Assembly (NCBI GenBank): GCA_030765265.1
Contig: JAVCCZ010000132.1
Span: 1-34,269, forward strand
DNA from: Candidatus Erginobacter occultus
GTDB taxonomy: Bacteria > Auribacterota > Erginobacteria > Erginobacterales > Erginobacteraceae
Direction of reading: 5' to 3'
DNA length: 34,269 nucleotides
The notes under the pieces are model-generated. The model was given only the letters and a program-made list of their open reading frames with translations. It was not told the origin of the DNA and did no database searches. Both the position numbers and the translations under genes were made by a program. Positions 9,650 to 18,850 of this stretch are shown here, one piece after another (the stretch's first letter is position 1; each line of letters begins with the position of its first letter).

Positions 9650-11008
9650 GTGGAGAATATTGTCATCGTCGGGGGCGGGGTGGCCGGGCTGACCGCCGGC
9701 TACCACCTGAGCCAGAAAGGGATCAAGGTGACCGTGGTCGAGAAGGAGGACCGGCCGGGGGGTCTGGCCCGAAGCTTTGGCTACGGGGATTTCATCTTCG
9801 ATGTCGGCCCCCACCGCTTCCATACCGACGACCAGAAGGTGCTCCGCTTCATCAAGATGGTTTTGGGGCCCGACTCGGTGAGTATCCCCCGTTCCAGCGG
9901 GGTTTACTTCTTCGGCCGCTACCACGAGTGGCCGCTCAGACTCTCCACCCTCTTTAAGCTCCCCCCCTCCCTGACGTTCCGGGTCGCCAAGGACCTGGTC
10001 CACCGAAGGCGGCGGACCGGTTCGAGCTTTGAGGATTACATCATCAATATGTACGGCCAAACGCTCTACGACTCCTTCTTCAAGATCTATACCGAGAAGT
10101 TCCTCAAACATAACCCGGCGAAGATTCATTCCGACTGGGCCAAGGCCGGGATCGACCGGGCGGTGATCGACAAGAAGATGCAAGCCAACACCCTCTTCAG
10201 CCTGATCCGCAAAACCCTGCTCCCGAAACCGGTGGAGACCGAATTCATCTACCCCACCTCGGGGGGGATCCAGCTCTTCAGCGACCGACTGGCCGCGGAG
10301 ATCGAAAAAAACGGCGGGGAGATCCGGCTGAAGGCCGGGGTGGCCGAGGTAGCGGCGGGGAAGAAGAAGGTCGAGGAGGTCACCCTGGCCGATGGGACCA
10401 AGCTTAATCCCGACCTCCTGATCTGGACCGCCCCGATCGACCTCCTCTGCCGGCTGCTCGAGGTCGAGGAACCCCGCCTCTCCTACCTTTCGGCGCTGCT
10501 CTACAACGCCGAGGTCAAGGGGGAGCCGACGATGCCCTACCAGTGGTGCTACTACGGGCAGGAGGACATCGTCTTCAACCGGATCAGCATCCCCCGCAAT
10601 TTCTACAAGGGAACTGCGCCGGAGGGGAAGACCGGGATCAACCTCGAGGTCACCTGCCGGGAGGGCGACTTGGTCTGGAACGACCCGGAGAAACTCAGCT
10701 CGGTGGTGATCGAGGATATGCGACGGGTGGGCCTGATCCCCTCCCCCGACGCCGTGAAAGCCCTTCATATCGAGAAAGCGGTCAATGTCTATCCGATCTA
10801 CGAGCTGGACTACCTTTACCCGCTGCAGCGGATCCTCAATCACCTAAGTTATATCGGCAACCTGCTGCTTCTGGGGCGGACCGGGACCTTCTGGTACAAC
10901 AATATGGACCACTCGATCGCCGCCGGGATGGACGCCGCCGAGGATATCGTCAGCAGCCAGCGGCAGGGGATCCACCCCCTCTACCACCGCAATGACTTCT
11001 GGGCCTGA
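9650..11008 (+). CDS. FAD-dependent amine oxidase / UDP-galactopyranose mutase-like oxidoreductase
   Basis: 452 residues from a GTG at 9650, chosen because CCCGGAGA lies 7 nt upstream and the dinucleotide-binding beta strand (ENIVIVGGGVAGLTAGYHL) begins immediately; an in-frame ATG 24 codons earlier would add an unrelated tail inside the divergent promoter region. The Rossmann GxGxxG motif, VVEKEDRPGGLAR and VGPHRFH match the FAD-binding half of the amine oxidase/protoporphyrinogen oxidase/UDP-galactopyranose mutase superfamily, and the C-terminal GRTGTFWYNNMDHSIAAG is the matching second FAD-contact segment. The GT2 gene starts 114 bp downstream, favouring a role in sugar or lipid-linked polysaccharide chemistry over haem synthesis, but the substrate cannot be fixed. 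Confidence 0.82.
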   Translation: MENIVIVGGGVAGLTAGYHLSQKGIKVTVVEKEDRPGGLARSFGYGDFIFDVGPHRFHTDDQKVLRFIKMVLGPDSVSIPRSSGVYFFGRYHEWPLRLSTLFKLPPSLTFRVAKDLVHRRRRTGSSFEDYIINMYGQTLYDSFFKIYTEKFLKHNPAKIHSDWAKAGIDRAVIDKKMQANTLFSLIRKTLLPKPVETEFIYPTSGGIQLFSDRLAAEIEKNGGEIRLKAGVAEVAAGKKKVEEVTLADGTKLNPDLLIWTAPIDLLCRLLEVEEPRLSYLSALLYNAEVKGEPTMPYQWCYYGQEDIVFNRISIPRNFYKGTAPEGKTGINLEVTCREGDLVWNDPEKLSSVVIEDMRRVGLIPSPDAVKALHIEKAVNVYPIYELDYLYPLQRILNHLSYIGNLLLLGRTGTFWYNNMDHSIAAGMDAAEDIVSSQRQGIHPLYHRNDFWA

Positions 11009-11037
11009 GCCTTACCGCTGCCACCCGGGAGAAATAT

Positions 11038-11107
11038 TCACCGCAGAGAACACCGAGGGCGGAGAAATTTTACCACAGAGGCACAGAGAACACAGAGAGC
11101 TTAGAGA
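11038..11107. repeat. CACAGAGG-type purine-rich dispersed repeat
   Basis: The gap between the FAD oxidoreductase and the GT2 gene holds two related tracts, TCACCGCAGAGAACACCGAG and then CCACAGAGGCACAGAGAACA, built from a roughly 9-bp ACAGAG-(A/G) motif. A GC-shifted relative (CACCGCGGAGGCGCGGAGG) occurs twice in inverted orientation at 19959 and 20085. No coding potential. Confidence 0.7.
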
Positions 11108-11122
11108 ATACCGCCAAATATT

Positions 11123-12127
11123 ATGAACCAGGAACCGGATCTCTCTATTTCGGCTATCATCCCCAATCACAACGGAGCGGGGACTCTGGAGGAGTGCCTG
11201 GAGGCGGTCTTCGCTGGCGGATATCCGGGGCTGGAAGTAATAGTGGTTGACGACGCCTCCGATGACGATTCCCTGAAGATAGCCGAAAGATTCCCGGTCC
11301 GGACGGTTGTCCACGATGCCTGCCGGGGAGCGGCGGCGGCCCGGAACAGCGGAGCGGGGGCGGCCCGGGGGGAGATCATCTTCTTCATCGACAGCGACGT
11401 GGTCATCCCGGAGAACACCTTTGGGCTCCTGGAAGAAGACTTCCGGGATCCGGATATCTCCGGCGTGGTCGGAATGCTCAAACCCTTCACCCGCTTCGAC
11501 AATCTCTGCAGCCAGTACAAGAACTTTTATATGCATCACACCTACCGGCGGCTCCCGGAACTGATCTCCGTCTTCTACACCAGCGCTGCCGCCATCCGGA
11601 AGGATGTCTTTTCCGCTGTCGGAGGTTTCGACGAACGCTACCGTTCGGCCACGATCGAGGACACCGACTTCGGGGTCCGGCTGACCGGGGAAGGTCACCG
11701 GCTGCTCCTCGACCAGCGGCTCCAGGTCGATCACATCCGCCGCTACGACCTCCCGGGACTGCTGAAGACCGGTTTCAAGAGGGCGGCCAGGATCGCCATT
11801 ATCGCCCTGAGGGAACGCCGGAAGCGGAAAAGGGAATCCTCCTGCCTGACCAGCAGTCCCGCCTTCCTGGCCGGGATCGTCCTTGCCGGACTGGCTACCC
11901 TTGGCCTGGTCGGCGCCATCGGCCTGGGCAGCCCCGCGCTGCTCCTGGCGGCCGCGATCGGCTGGCTGGCGATCCTCATTCTCAACCGGCGGTTCCTCTC
12001 CGGTCTGGCTCGGCGGCGGCCGGCTTTCCTCTTCAACGCCAGCCTCCTGCTCCCACTCGACCTTCTGGCTCACGGGGCCGGAGCGGCCTGGGGGGTATGG
12101 TCTTTTCTCCGAGGGAAGAAATACTGA
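11123..12127 (+). CDS. GT2 family glycosyltransferase, membrane-anchored at its C terminus
   Basis: 334 residues. The N-terminal GT-A fold shows SAIIPNHNGAGTLEECL, VIVVDDASDDDS and the metal-binding FFIDSDV (DXD-type) motif, with the acceptor-side motif ATIEDTDFGVRL (ED). The last ~85 residues contain two hydrophobic spans (about 245-285) and another near 310, so the enzyme should sit on the inner face of the cytoplasmic membrane. The start at 11123 has no clear Shine-Dalgarno; it is preceded by the CACAGAGG-type tract. It lies between an FAD oxidoreductase and cytidine deaminase on the same strand. Expected role: transfer of a nucleotide-activated sugar to a lipid carrier or glycan. Confidence 0.88.
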   Translation: MNQEPDLSISAIIPNHNGAGTLEECLEAVFAGGYPGLEVIVVDDASDDDSLKIAERFPVRTVVHDACRGAAAARNSGAGAARGEIIFFIDSDVVIPENTFGLLEEDFRDPDISGVVGMLKPFTRFDNLCSQYKNFYMHHTYRRLPELISVFYTSAAAIRKDVFSAVGGFDERYRSATIEDTDFGVRLTGEGHRLLLDQRLQVDHIRRYDLPGLLKTGFKRAARIAIIALRERRKRKRESSCLTSSPAFLAGIVLAGLATLGLVGAIGLGSPALLLAAAIGWLAILILNRRFLSGLARRRPAFLFNASLLLPLDLLAHGAGAAWGVWSFLRGKKY

Positions 12128-12149
12128 AAACCGTAGGGAGAACCCGACT

Positions 12150-12554
12150 ATGATCACCGGAAAGGAAAAAAGCGAACTGCTGAGACTGGCCGGACTCGTC
12201 CGCCGCCACGCCCACGCCCCTTACACCAATTACCGGGTGGGAGCAAGCCTGCTCACCTCGGGGGGGAAGTATTTCAGCGGCTGCAACGTGGAAAATGCCG
12301 CCCTCACCACCACCAGCCACGCCGAGATGAACGCGATCGCGACCGCGGTGGCGGCCGGGGAGAAGTCTCTAAAAGCCCTGCTGGTCCTGACCGAGACCGA
12401 TCCCCCGGCCTTCCCCTGCGCCATCTGCCGGCAGTCGCTGGCCGAGTTCGACCGGGGGGAGATGCTGATCCTGGCCGCCAACACCCGGGGCGAGATCCGA
12501 GAAACCCGCTTCGCCGACCTCTACCCGGAGATGTTCGGCCCCCACAAATTATAA
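12150..12554 (+). CDS. cdd: Cytidine deaminase
   Basis: 134 residues, the length of the small tetrameric bacterial enzyme that converts cytidine or deoxycytidine to uridine or deoxyuridine. The start ATG at 12150 has GGGAG upstream; the same frame continues further upstream only as a shadow of the GT2 gene. Key features: YTNYRVGASL, GCNVENAALTTTSHAEMNAI with H57 and catalytic Glu59 of HAE, and the zinc cysteines C90 and C93 in PCAICRQSL. The stop overlaps the stop region of priA on the opposite strand (convergent, a few bases shared). Only 22 bp separate it from the GT2 gene. Confidence 0.95.
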   Translation: MITGKEKSELLRLAGLVRRHAHAPYTNYRVGASLLTSGGKYFSGCNVENAALTTTSHAEMNAIATAVAAGEKSLKALLVLTETDPPAFPCAICRQSLAEFDRGEMLILAANTRGEIRETRFADLYPEMFGPHKL

Positions 12555-14792
12555 CATCGAGATCGGATCGACATCGATCTCGACCCTCAGGTCCCGTTCC
12601 CGTCCGGTCTCGGAGAGGACTTTCCTTAACGCCCGGAGGGTCGAGACCACTCCTTTGGTCTTGATCAGGATCTGGTGGCGGTAGTATCCCCGGAGCCGGT
12701 TGATCGGGGGCGGGGCGGGGCCGAGGAGCTCGTCCCCTTCCTCCAAAACCGGGTGAAGCCGGCGGGCCAGGTGTTCGGCGACCCGGAGGCTCTTCTCTTC
12801 ATTGCGGGAGAGAACGGTCAGGGTAACGAAGTGATTCAGCGGCGGATATCCGAGTTCCTCCCTAAAACGCATCTCCTTTTCGAAGAAATTCCCGTACTCC
12901 TGGCGGACGGCGGCCAGCAGGGCCGGATGGCGGGGGGAGTAAGTCTGGATGATCACCTTACCCTTTAACTCGCCCCGCCCCGCCCGACCCGCCACCTGGG
13001 TCAGGATCTGGTAGGTGTACTCCGTGGCCCGGAAGTCGGCCAGGCTAAGCGCGGTATCGGCCATTATCACCCCGACCAGGGTGACATTGGGGAAATCGAG
13101 CCCCTTGGCGATCATCTGGGTGCCGACCAGTATATCGATCTTCCCGGCCCGAAACTCCCCCAGGATCTCCCGGTGGGAGTCCCGCCGGCCGACGGAATCG
13201 GTATCCATCCTCCGAACCCGGGCGGCAGGGAAGATCTTCTTCACCTGTTCCTCGATCCGCTGGGTCCCCCGCCCGGTGAAGACCAGCTTCCGGGACCGGC
13301 AGACCGGGCAGGCCCGGGGGGGAGGCTCAAAATATCCGCAGAGGTGGCAAACCTGGCGGCCGGTCTTTTTATGGTAGGTCAGGGAAACGCTGCAATGGCG
13401 GCAGCGGGCCACGTAACCGCATTCCGGACAGGTGAGAACGGTAAAAAAACCGCGCCGGTTGAGGAAGAGGATGGTCTGGAGACCGGCGTCCAGGTTGTCC
13501 TTGATCGCGGTCAGCAGGAGATCGGAAAAAGAGACGGCGGACTTCTGCCGCTCCCGTTCCGCTTTCATATCGACGATCTTCACCGTGGGCAGCATCGCTT
13601 CCTCGGGACGGGTCCGGAGGGTAAGCAGGGTGTATTTGCCCGCCTTTTGGTTATGGTAACTCTCTAAAGAGGGGGTGGCCGAACCGAGGATGACCGGGCA
13701 GTTCTCCAGCTTGCCCCGCATCACCGCGGCGTCCCGGCCGTGGTAAAAGGGACTGAGGGCCGACTGTTTGTAACTGGTTTCGTGCTCCTCATCGACGATG
13801 ATCAACCCGGGGTCGGCCAGCGGGGCAAAAACGGCCGAGCGGGGACCGAGGACGATCCGGGCTTCCCCGGAGGCAATTCTCCGCCAGCTATCGGCTCGCT
13901 CGCCCTCGGCCTGCGCGCTGTGCACGATCGCCACCCGGCCGCCGAAACGGCCCCGGAACCAATCCCCGATCTGGGGTGTGAGCGAGATCTCCGGGACCAA
14001 AACCAGGGCGGATTTGCCCCGGTCGAGAACTTGATTGATCGCCTGCATATAGATCTCGGTCTTGCCGGAGCCGGTAATCCCGTGGAGGAGGAAGACCCGG
14101 AAGGCATCCTCCCCGATCGCCTCCCGGATCGCCCCGAATGCGGTCTCCTGCTCGGAAGTCAACCGGAGCGGGCTGGTGGCCAGCACTTCCCCGGAACCGG
14201 CGCCGTAACGGCTGGAAGCGGTAAGGTTTATCAGCCCCTTTTTCTCCAGGGCGGTCAGGGAACTCCGGGACGCCCCACAGAGGCGGAGCAGTTCGGCGGC
14301 GGGGAGGGAGCCGGATTTTTCCGCCAGGAGACGCTCCAGGAGGGCGGCCTGCCGGGGGGCCTTTTTTCTCAGCTCGGCGGCGGCGGACCGGGTCTCTTCC
14401 AGCGACAGCGCCGGGCCGGCCCGGATGATCGGGACGGCCCGGATATTCTTCCGGACCGGGGCGGGGAGGGCGGTCTTGAAAGCCCGGGCAAAAGAAGAGA
14501 AATAATATCTCGATACCCAGTTGATCAGGGAGACCAGGTTGGAGCCGAATAACGGCTCCTCCTCGAGAATATCCGAGAGGGGTCGGGGCGTCTTGCCGGG
14601 CGGCGGCGCTGGGAAGGCGACAACAAATCCCCCTACCCTCCTTCCCCCCAGGGGGGCGGAGACCTTCTGCCCGACCCGGAGGCGGCCGGCCAGGCGGTCG
14701 GGGACGGCGTAGGTTAAATAGAGATCGGCCGGCAGGTTGAGGACTACTTCCGCGAAAAGGTCGGTCGACGCGATCCCGTTCGGGGCAGTCAT
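12549..14792 (-). CDS. priA: Primosomal replication-restart helicase PriA
   Basis: 747 residues, normal for PriA. The N-terminal DNA-binding part is followed by Walker A GITGSGKTE (near residue 235), DEEH box (near 332), a cysteine-rich zinc cluster beginning CPECGYVARCRHCSVSL (about residues 450-510), and helicase motifs MDTDS, GTQMIAKGLDFPNV and QVAGRAGR. PriA reloads the replicative helicase at stalled forks. Its ATG overlaps the TGA of the upstream uracil-DNA glycosylase gene (ATGA), so the two are probably translationally coupled. It converges with cdd. Confidence 0.97.
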   Translation of the reverse strand: MTAPNGIASTDLFAEVVLNLPADLYLTYAVPDRLAGRLRVGQKVSAPLGGRRVGGFVVAFPAPPPGKTPRPLSDILEEEPLFGSNLVSLINWVSRYYFSSFARAFKTALPAPVRKNIRAVPIIRAGPALSLEETRSAAAELRKKAPRQAALLERLLAEKSGSLPAAELLRLCGASRSSLTALEKKGLINLTASSRYGAGSGEVLATSPLRLTSEQETAFGAIREAIGEDAFRVFLLHGITGSGKTEIYMQAINQVLDRGKSALVLVPEISLTPQIGDWFRGRFGGRVAIVHSAQAEGERADSWRRIASGEARIVLGPRSAVFAPLADPGLIIVDEEHETSYKQSALSPFYHGRDAAVMRGKLENCPVILGSATPSLESYHNQKAGKYTLLTLRTRPEEAMLPTVKIVDMKAERERQKSAVSFSDLLLTAIKDNLDAGLQTILFLNRRGFFTVLTCPECGYVARCRHCSVSLTYHKKTGRQVCHLCGYFEPPPRACPVCRSRKLVFTGRGTQRIEEQVKKIFPAARVRRMDTDSVGRRDSHREILGEFRAGKIDILVGTQMIAKGLDFPNVTLVGVIMADTALSLADFRATEYTYQILTQVAGRAGRGELKGKVIIQTYSPRHPALLAAVRQEYGNFFEKEMRFREELGYPPLNHFVTLTVLSRNEEKSLRVAEHLARRLHPVLEEGDELLGPAPPPINRLRGYYRHQILIKTKGVVSTLRALRKVLSETGRERDLRVEIDVDPISML

Positions 14793-15634
14793 TTTCTCAA
14801 GCCGGCGAGGAAATCGCGGACCATCTTGATATCTTCCCAGGCTTTCTTCCGGTTCTCCACGGTGTAGGAACGGAGGATATAGGCGGGGTGATAGGTGGGA
14901 AGCAGCGGGATCCCCTGGTAATCGTGGAACCGGCCCCGGAGACGCCCCAGGGAATCGGTGGATTCAAGCAGGGTCCGGGCGGCCGGCAGGCCGAGGGTGA
15001 CGATTAGCCGGGGCCGGAGGAGCTTGATCTGGGTTTCCAGGAAGGGCCGGCAGGCGATCACCTCGGCCGGTTCGGGATCCCGGTTGCCGGGGGGGCGGCA
15101 CTTGACGATATTGGTGATGTAGATATCCTCCCGTCCCAGGGAGACCGCGGCCAGGATCTTGTCGAGCAGCTTCCCGGAACGGCCGACAAAGGGGCGGCCG
15201 GAAAGATCTTCGTCCCTCCCCGGCCCCTCGCCGATGAAGAGCACCTGCTGCCGGTTTCCCCCCTCCCCGGGGACGGTGTGGTTCCGGGTCCCGGACAGCG
15301 GGCACTTCCGGCAAACCCGCAGCTCTTCCAGGAGGGTCCGGTAGGCCTCCCGGGGATCGGAGGCCGCCTTCCCGGCGGCGGGCGGGGGAAGTGGCGGCCC
15401 CGGGGCGGGGGCCGCCGCCGGCCGGGGGACGGGTGCCGCCGGGCGGGATGCTTTTGCCGCGGCCGCCGTCACGGGACGGGCAGCGGGCCGGCGAGGCGGA
15501 CGGGCCAAGCCGCCGGGAGAAGAGGATTCGAGATACTCGATCCCCTCCTCTTTTTGCTGTTCGAAGTAGCGGCGGAAGTCGTAGAGGAGAGACCTCATTT
15601 CGGCTTCGGTATTTTCCGGGCTGTTTATCATCAC
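14789..15634 (-). CDS. Family 4 (Fe-S) uracil-DNA glycosylase
   Basis: 281 residues from GTG 15634 (or 280 from the adjacent ATG at 15631; neither has a good Shine-Dalgarno). After about 40 residues comes a Pro/Ala-rich spacer (roughly 45-90), then the conserved core: CRKCPLSGTRNHTVPG with the first cluster cysteines, the uracil-pocket motif GEGPGRDED, GRPFVGRSGKLLD, TNIVKCRPPGNRDP, and the late PTYHPAYILR motif. This matches the thermostable 4Fe-4S family 4 enzymes that excise uracil from DNA; related annotations call it a phage SPO1 polymerase-related protein. It is in line with cooC upstream and priA downstream; with priA it forms a small DNA-repair pair. Confidence 0.93.
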   Translation of the reverse strand: MMINSPENTEAEMRSLLYDFRRYFEQQKEEGIEYLESSSPGGLARPPRRPAARPVTAAAAKASRPAAPVPRPAAAPAPGPPLPPPAAGKAASDPREAYRTLLEELRVCRKCPLSGTRNHTVPGEGGNRQQVLFIGEGPGRDEDLSGRPFVGRSGKLLDKILAAVSLGREDIYITNIVKCRPPGNRDPEPAEVIACRPFLETQIKLLRPRLIVTLGLPAARTLLESTDSLGRLRGRFHDYQGIPLLPTYHPAYILRSYTVENRKKAWEDIKMVRDFLAGLRK

Positions 15635-15657
15635 AAGTATCGGACGAGTCGGACAGA

Positions 15658-16428
15658 TCAGGCAAAGGAATCTACCAGCGGAGCGGCCACCCGGTCAAAG
15701 ATTTCCCGGGCGGCGAGGCGGGCCGGCGACTCCGCCGGGAGCTGGAGGAGAGTACGTTCCTCGAGATCGTAGGCGTCTACCAGGGGATCGTGGGGGATGA
15801 CCCCGGCCAGAGGCAGGCCGGGGGGCAAGGCATCAAGATTCCCGCTGGAATCCCGGGGACCCCGGTTGACGACCAGACACTCGGCTTTCGTCTCGATCTT
15901 TAGTTCCCGGATCAATTCGTGGATCCTGGCCGCGGTCCGCAACCCCCGGGGACTGGGGCTGGAGACCATTATCAAAAGATCCAGACGCCGCAGCAGTCGC
16001 CGGCTCAAATGTTCCAGCCCCGCCTCATTATCCACCACCATCGCCGGGTAGCCGGAGGCGAGGGCCTGGATGATGTTCCGCAAAACCTGGTTTGGGTAGC
16101 AGTAACAGCCCGGTCCTTCCGGCCTCCCCATCGTGATCAGGTCGAAGCCCTCTTCCTCGGCGATCGACTCCTCCAGGCCAAGCCGCAGCAGTTCCTGTTT
16201 GCTCAAGGAACCCGGATTCTTCTTCGTCTCTGCCAGGAGATGATCGCAGATCGTCCCCACGTCTCCCTCCGGGGCGATACCGAGGAGACGACCCAGGTTG
16301 GCGTTGGGGTCGGCGTCCACGGCCAGAACCGGCCGAACGCCTTTCTCCACCAGGTAGCCGATCAGGAGAGCGGAGAGGGTGCTCTTCCCCACCCCGCCCT
16401 TGCCGCAGATACCGATGGTCGTGGTCAT
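15658..16428 (-). CDS. cooC: CooC-family nickel/CO dehydrogenase maturation ATPase
   Basis: 256 residues. Deviant Walker A ICGKGGVGKSTLSA at the N terminus, VDADPNANLGRLLG, and GRPEGPGCYCYPN with the CxC pair C108/C110 that bridges the CooC dimer through a metal ion, followed by VVDNEAGLEHLSRR. These are diagnostic of the CooC/AcsF group of MinD-like ATPases, which help insert nickel into CO dehydrogenase or acetyl-CoA synthase. No CODH gene is in the window; instead it leads an operon with a uracil-DNA glycosylase and priA. The start has no Shine-Dalgarno: the 5' flank is an AGAATTC-type tandem tract. Confidence 0.88.
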   Translation of the reverse strand: MTTTIGICGKGGVGKSTLSALLIGYLVEKGVRPVLAVDADPNANLGRLLGIAPEGDVGTICDHLLAETKKNPGSLSKQELLRLGLEESIAEEEGFDLITMGRPEGPGCYCYPNQVLRNIIQALASGYPAMVVDNEAGLEHLSRRLLRRLDLLIMVSSPSPRGLRTAARIHELIRELKIETKAECLVVNRGPRDSSGNLDALPPGLPLAGVIPHDPLVDAYDLEERTLLQLPAESPARLAAREIFDRVAAPLVDSFA

Positions 16429-16480
16429 AGAATCAGAATATAGAATTCAGAATTCAGAAGACAGAAGACAGAATACAGAA
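16429..16480. repeat. AGAATTC/AGACAG short tandem tract upstream of cooC
   Basis: Runs of an 8-bp-like AGAATTC(A) and AGAAGAC(A) motif directly abut the cooC start codon. On the minus strand the tract reads as TTCTGAATTC units with TATATT, so it could double as promoter or leader, but this is uncertain. Confidence 0.65.
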
Positions 16481-16527
16481 TGTTGGAGCCGGGGCCGCGG
16501 GATACGGTTCCCGGGCAGTTTTGAGGA

Positions 16528-18201
16528 TTATCTCACAACCGGGAGATCGGAGGAAGAGCCGAAATAGATCCGGCTCACGGACCGGAGCGCCCACAAGCCG
16601 GAACTTCCCCGGAAGATTCCGATCCGGTCGGTCCCGTCCCCGGCGTAGTCCCCGGGAAGGGGCAGGTCATCCCCGACGCCGAAGTAGGCCCGGGTCGCAC
16701 CCCTCGCCGCCCAGAGGCCGGAAGACGGGCGGAAGACCGCCGGAGACCAGACGCCGCTCCCTCCGTAATCGCCCGGAACCGGGGAGTCTCCCGAAGATCC
16801 GAAGTAAACCCGGGTCAACCCCCTCACCGCCCATAAGCCCGAGTCGGGGCGGAAGATCGCCGGCCGGGCGGAACCGCCCGAGTAATAACCGGGGACCGGG
16901 GTATCGAGCGAGGAGCCGAAATAGACCCGGGTCAGCCCCCGAACCGCCCATAAGCCCGAAGCCGGACGAAAGACGGCGGGCCGCGTGGTACCGTCGCCGG
17001 CGTAATCACCCGGAACCGGGGCGTCCCCCGAAGAACCGAAATAGACCCGGTCGGCTCCCCGGATCGCCCAGAGGCCGGAAGCCGGCCTGAAGATCGCGAT
17101 CGCGGTTGTCCCATCCCCGGTGTAATCGCCCGGAACCGGACGGTCGCCAGATACCCCGAAGTAAACCCGGGTCAGCCCCCGGACCGCCCAGAGGCCGGAA
17201 GCCTCCCGGAAGATCGCGATATCGCTGGTCCCGTTGCCGTTGTAATCATATATCCATGGCGGCGCGTCCGGACCCGGGGTCGGAGAAGGCGGGACAGACG
17301 GGGTTACGCTCGGTGATGGAGATGGTGTGGGACTCGAGGTTGGAGACGCTGTCGGCGAGGGGGTCGGGGTTACGGTAGCGGTGGGGACGGGACTGGGGGT
17401 CGGGCTGGTTGTGGGAACCGGAGTAGCGGTCGGGGGCGGCGTCGGGGTCCGGGTGGCCAGCGGTGTCGGGGTCGGGGTGGGAGTCGGCGACGGGGTGATT
17501 GTAGGAGGCGGAGTGGGGGGTGGGGTTGGGGTAGGACTGGGAGAGGGGATGGTCGAGGGCGTTGGCGACGGGGACGGGGTAGCGGTCGGTGAAGGAGTGC
17601 CGGTCGGTGTCGGCGAGGGGGTCGGGGTCAGCAAAATCCCGGTCACCCGGACATTACGAAAATCGTAGGATTCACCGTTCTCGTCCTCCGTGGAAGACTT
17701 GAATATGACCGCCAGGTTATCCCCGTAAACCGGGGGCGAAGTCTGCCAGCTCCAGACTTTCCCGGCGCCGATGGTACCGGTCTGGGAAAACCAGGTCACC
17801 GGGACCCCGGAGTCGGTCTGATAAAAGAAATAAACGTAACTCTTGTCTTCAGGGACTCTGAAGAGATCGCTGAGAACTTCGATCGAGATCTCCGCCCGGT
17901 AGGAAGATATGTTGATGGTCTCGGACCGCCACTCCCCTTCCCAGGGGTACAGGCCCCGGCCCTCGAAAACCATCGACGGCTCCAGCAGGGCCCCAATATT
18001 CTGCACCGCCCAGTAGACATACCCGGCCCCAGAAGTCGAGGTGGTCCAGTTGCCCGGACTGCTGGTCTGGCCGACCGTACAGGAAGTAAAATTATCACTC
18101 CAGATCTCCTCCGCGGCGGCGAGCGGGGGGAGCAGAAAGACAACCAACGCCGCCAACAGGATCGCGGTCTTCCCAGGGCCAAAGTGTAACCGTCTGTTCA
18201 T
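16528..18201 (-). CDS. Secreted protein: beta-sandwich domain + PT linker + six 40-residue FG-GAP-like repeats
   Basis: 557 residues from the third of three consecutive ATGs (18201), chosen because GGAGG lies 7 nt before it; the first ATG (18207) would touch the ribosome site. Signal peptide ends near [10 protein letters not shown]. Residues up to about 185 form a beta-sandwich with DNFTSC.VGQT, WTTSTSG, GEWRSE.I, AEISIEV and DFRNVRVTG motifs. A long PT/PS linker follows, then six repeats of GD.PVPGDY.GDGT...[19 protein letters not shown], ending exactly at the C terminus. The C-terminal module is the same as in the protein at 7622-9451. The N-terminal domain is paralogous to the adjacent protein at 18204-18818. 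Likely surface-displayed; ligand unknown. Confidence 0.85.
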   Translation of the reverse strand: MNRRLHFGPGKTAILLAALVVFLLPPLAAAEEIWSDNFTSCTVGQTSSPGNWTTSTSGAGYVYWAVQNIGALLEPSMVFEGRGLYPWEGEWRSETINISSYRAEISIEVLSDLFRVPEDKSYVYFFYQTDSGVPVTWFSQTGTIGAGKVWSWQTSPPVYGDNLAVIFKSSTEDENGESYDFRNVRVTGILLTPTPSPTPTGTPSPTATPSPSPTPSTIPSPSPTPTPPPTPPPTITPSPTPTPTPTPLATRTPTPPPTATPVPTTSPTPSPVPTATVTPTPSPTASPTSSPTPSPSPSVTPSVPPSPTPGPDAPPWIYDYNGNGTSDIAIFREASGLWAVRGLTRVYFGVSGDRPVPGDYTGDGTTAIAIFRPASGLWAIRGADRVYFGSSGDAPVPGDYAGDGTTRPAVFRPASGLWAVRGLTRVYFGSSLDTPVPGYYSGGSARPAIFRPDSGLWAVRGLTRVYFGSSGDSPVPGDYGGSGVWSPAVFRPSSGLWAARGATRAYFGVGDDLPLPGDYAGDGTDRIGIFRGSSGLWALRSVSRIYFGSSSDLPVVR

Positions 18202-18203
18202 CA

Positions 18204-18818
18204 TCATTCCTCCGGGACCGGGGTCGGGTCGGGACGGGTACCGGTCACCCGGATATCGCGGAAGAGATACTCCTCGCCCATTGCCAGCTCGGTCGAGACC
18301 CGGATAATCACCGTCAGACTCTTACCGTCGATCAGCGGGGAGGACTTCCGGACGAAAGTCTGGCGGGGGTAGATATCCCCGGTCTGGGAGAACCAAACCA
18401 CCGGGTCTCCGGTATCGGTCTGGTAGAATAAATGGACGTAGCAGTTGTCATCCGGCTTCGAGTAGATATCGCTGTACACCTCGATCGATATCTCCGCGTC
18501 CCCGGAAGACGAAAGATCGATGGGTTCACTCCTCCACTCCCCCCGCCAGGGATGATCGCCGCGGGCCAGCAAAACCATCACCGGTTCCAGCGCGCCCATT
18601 GACGCTACCTCCCAGCGGATGTTTTTCCCCGGGCCTTCGGTCGAGGTGGTCCAGTATCCCGGACGATTGGTCTGACCGATGACGCAAGACTGGAAATCCT
18701 CGCGAAAGATTATCTCGGTCTGACCCGGGCAATCGGACGGCGGGGAACCGGCGCATAGAACCGCCGGCGGGAATAAGGAGAGATGCACCAGCATCGCGAA
18801 ATACAATTTTCTCTTCAT
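18204..18818 (-). CDS. Secreted single-domain paralogue of the 16528-18201 N-terminal domain
   Basis: 204 residues from the ATG at 18818, which gives a signal peptide ([10 protein letters not shown]...AVLCAG); longer in-frame starts upstream would run into the preceding gene. The mature part repeats the next protein's N-terminal domain: [59 protein letters not shown] and [10 protein letters not shown]. It stops at DPTPVPEE, just where the PT linker begins in its paralogue, so it lacks linker and repeats. The TGA overlaps the first downstream ATGs, and the downstream ribosome site lies inside its last codons (translational coupling). It starts 33 bp after the MetE-like gene. Confidence 0.8.
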   Translation of the reverse strand: MKRKLYFAMLVHLSLFPPAVLCAGSPPSDCPGQTEIIFREDFQSCVIGQTNRPGYWTTSTEGPGKNIRWEVASMGALEPVMVLLARGDHPWRGEWRSEPIDLSSSGDAEISIEVYSDIYSKPDDNCYVHLFYQTDTGDPVVWFSQTGDIYPRQTFVRKSSPLIDGKSLTVIIRVSTELAMGEEYLFRDIRVTGTRPDPTPVPEE

Positions 18819-18850
18819 CAAACAGAACCAAGCGGTTAGCATTGGTTGTT

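Noticed and set aside
9626-10843. Minus-strand 405-codon frame
   Set aside because: Shadow of the FAD oxidoreductase, no family motifs.
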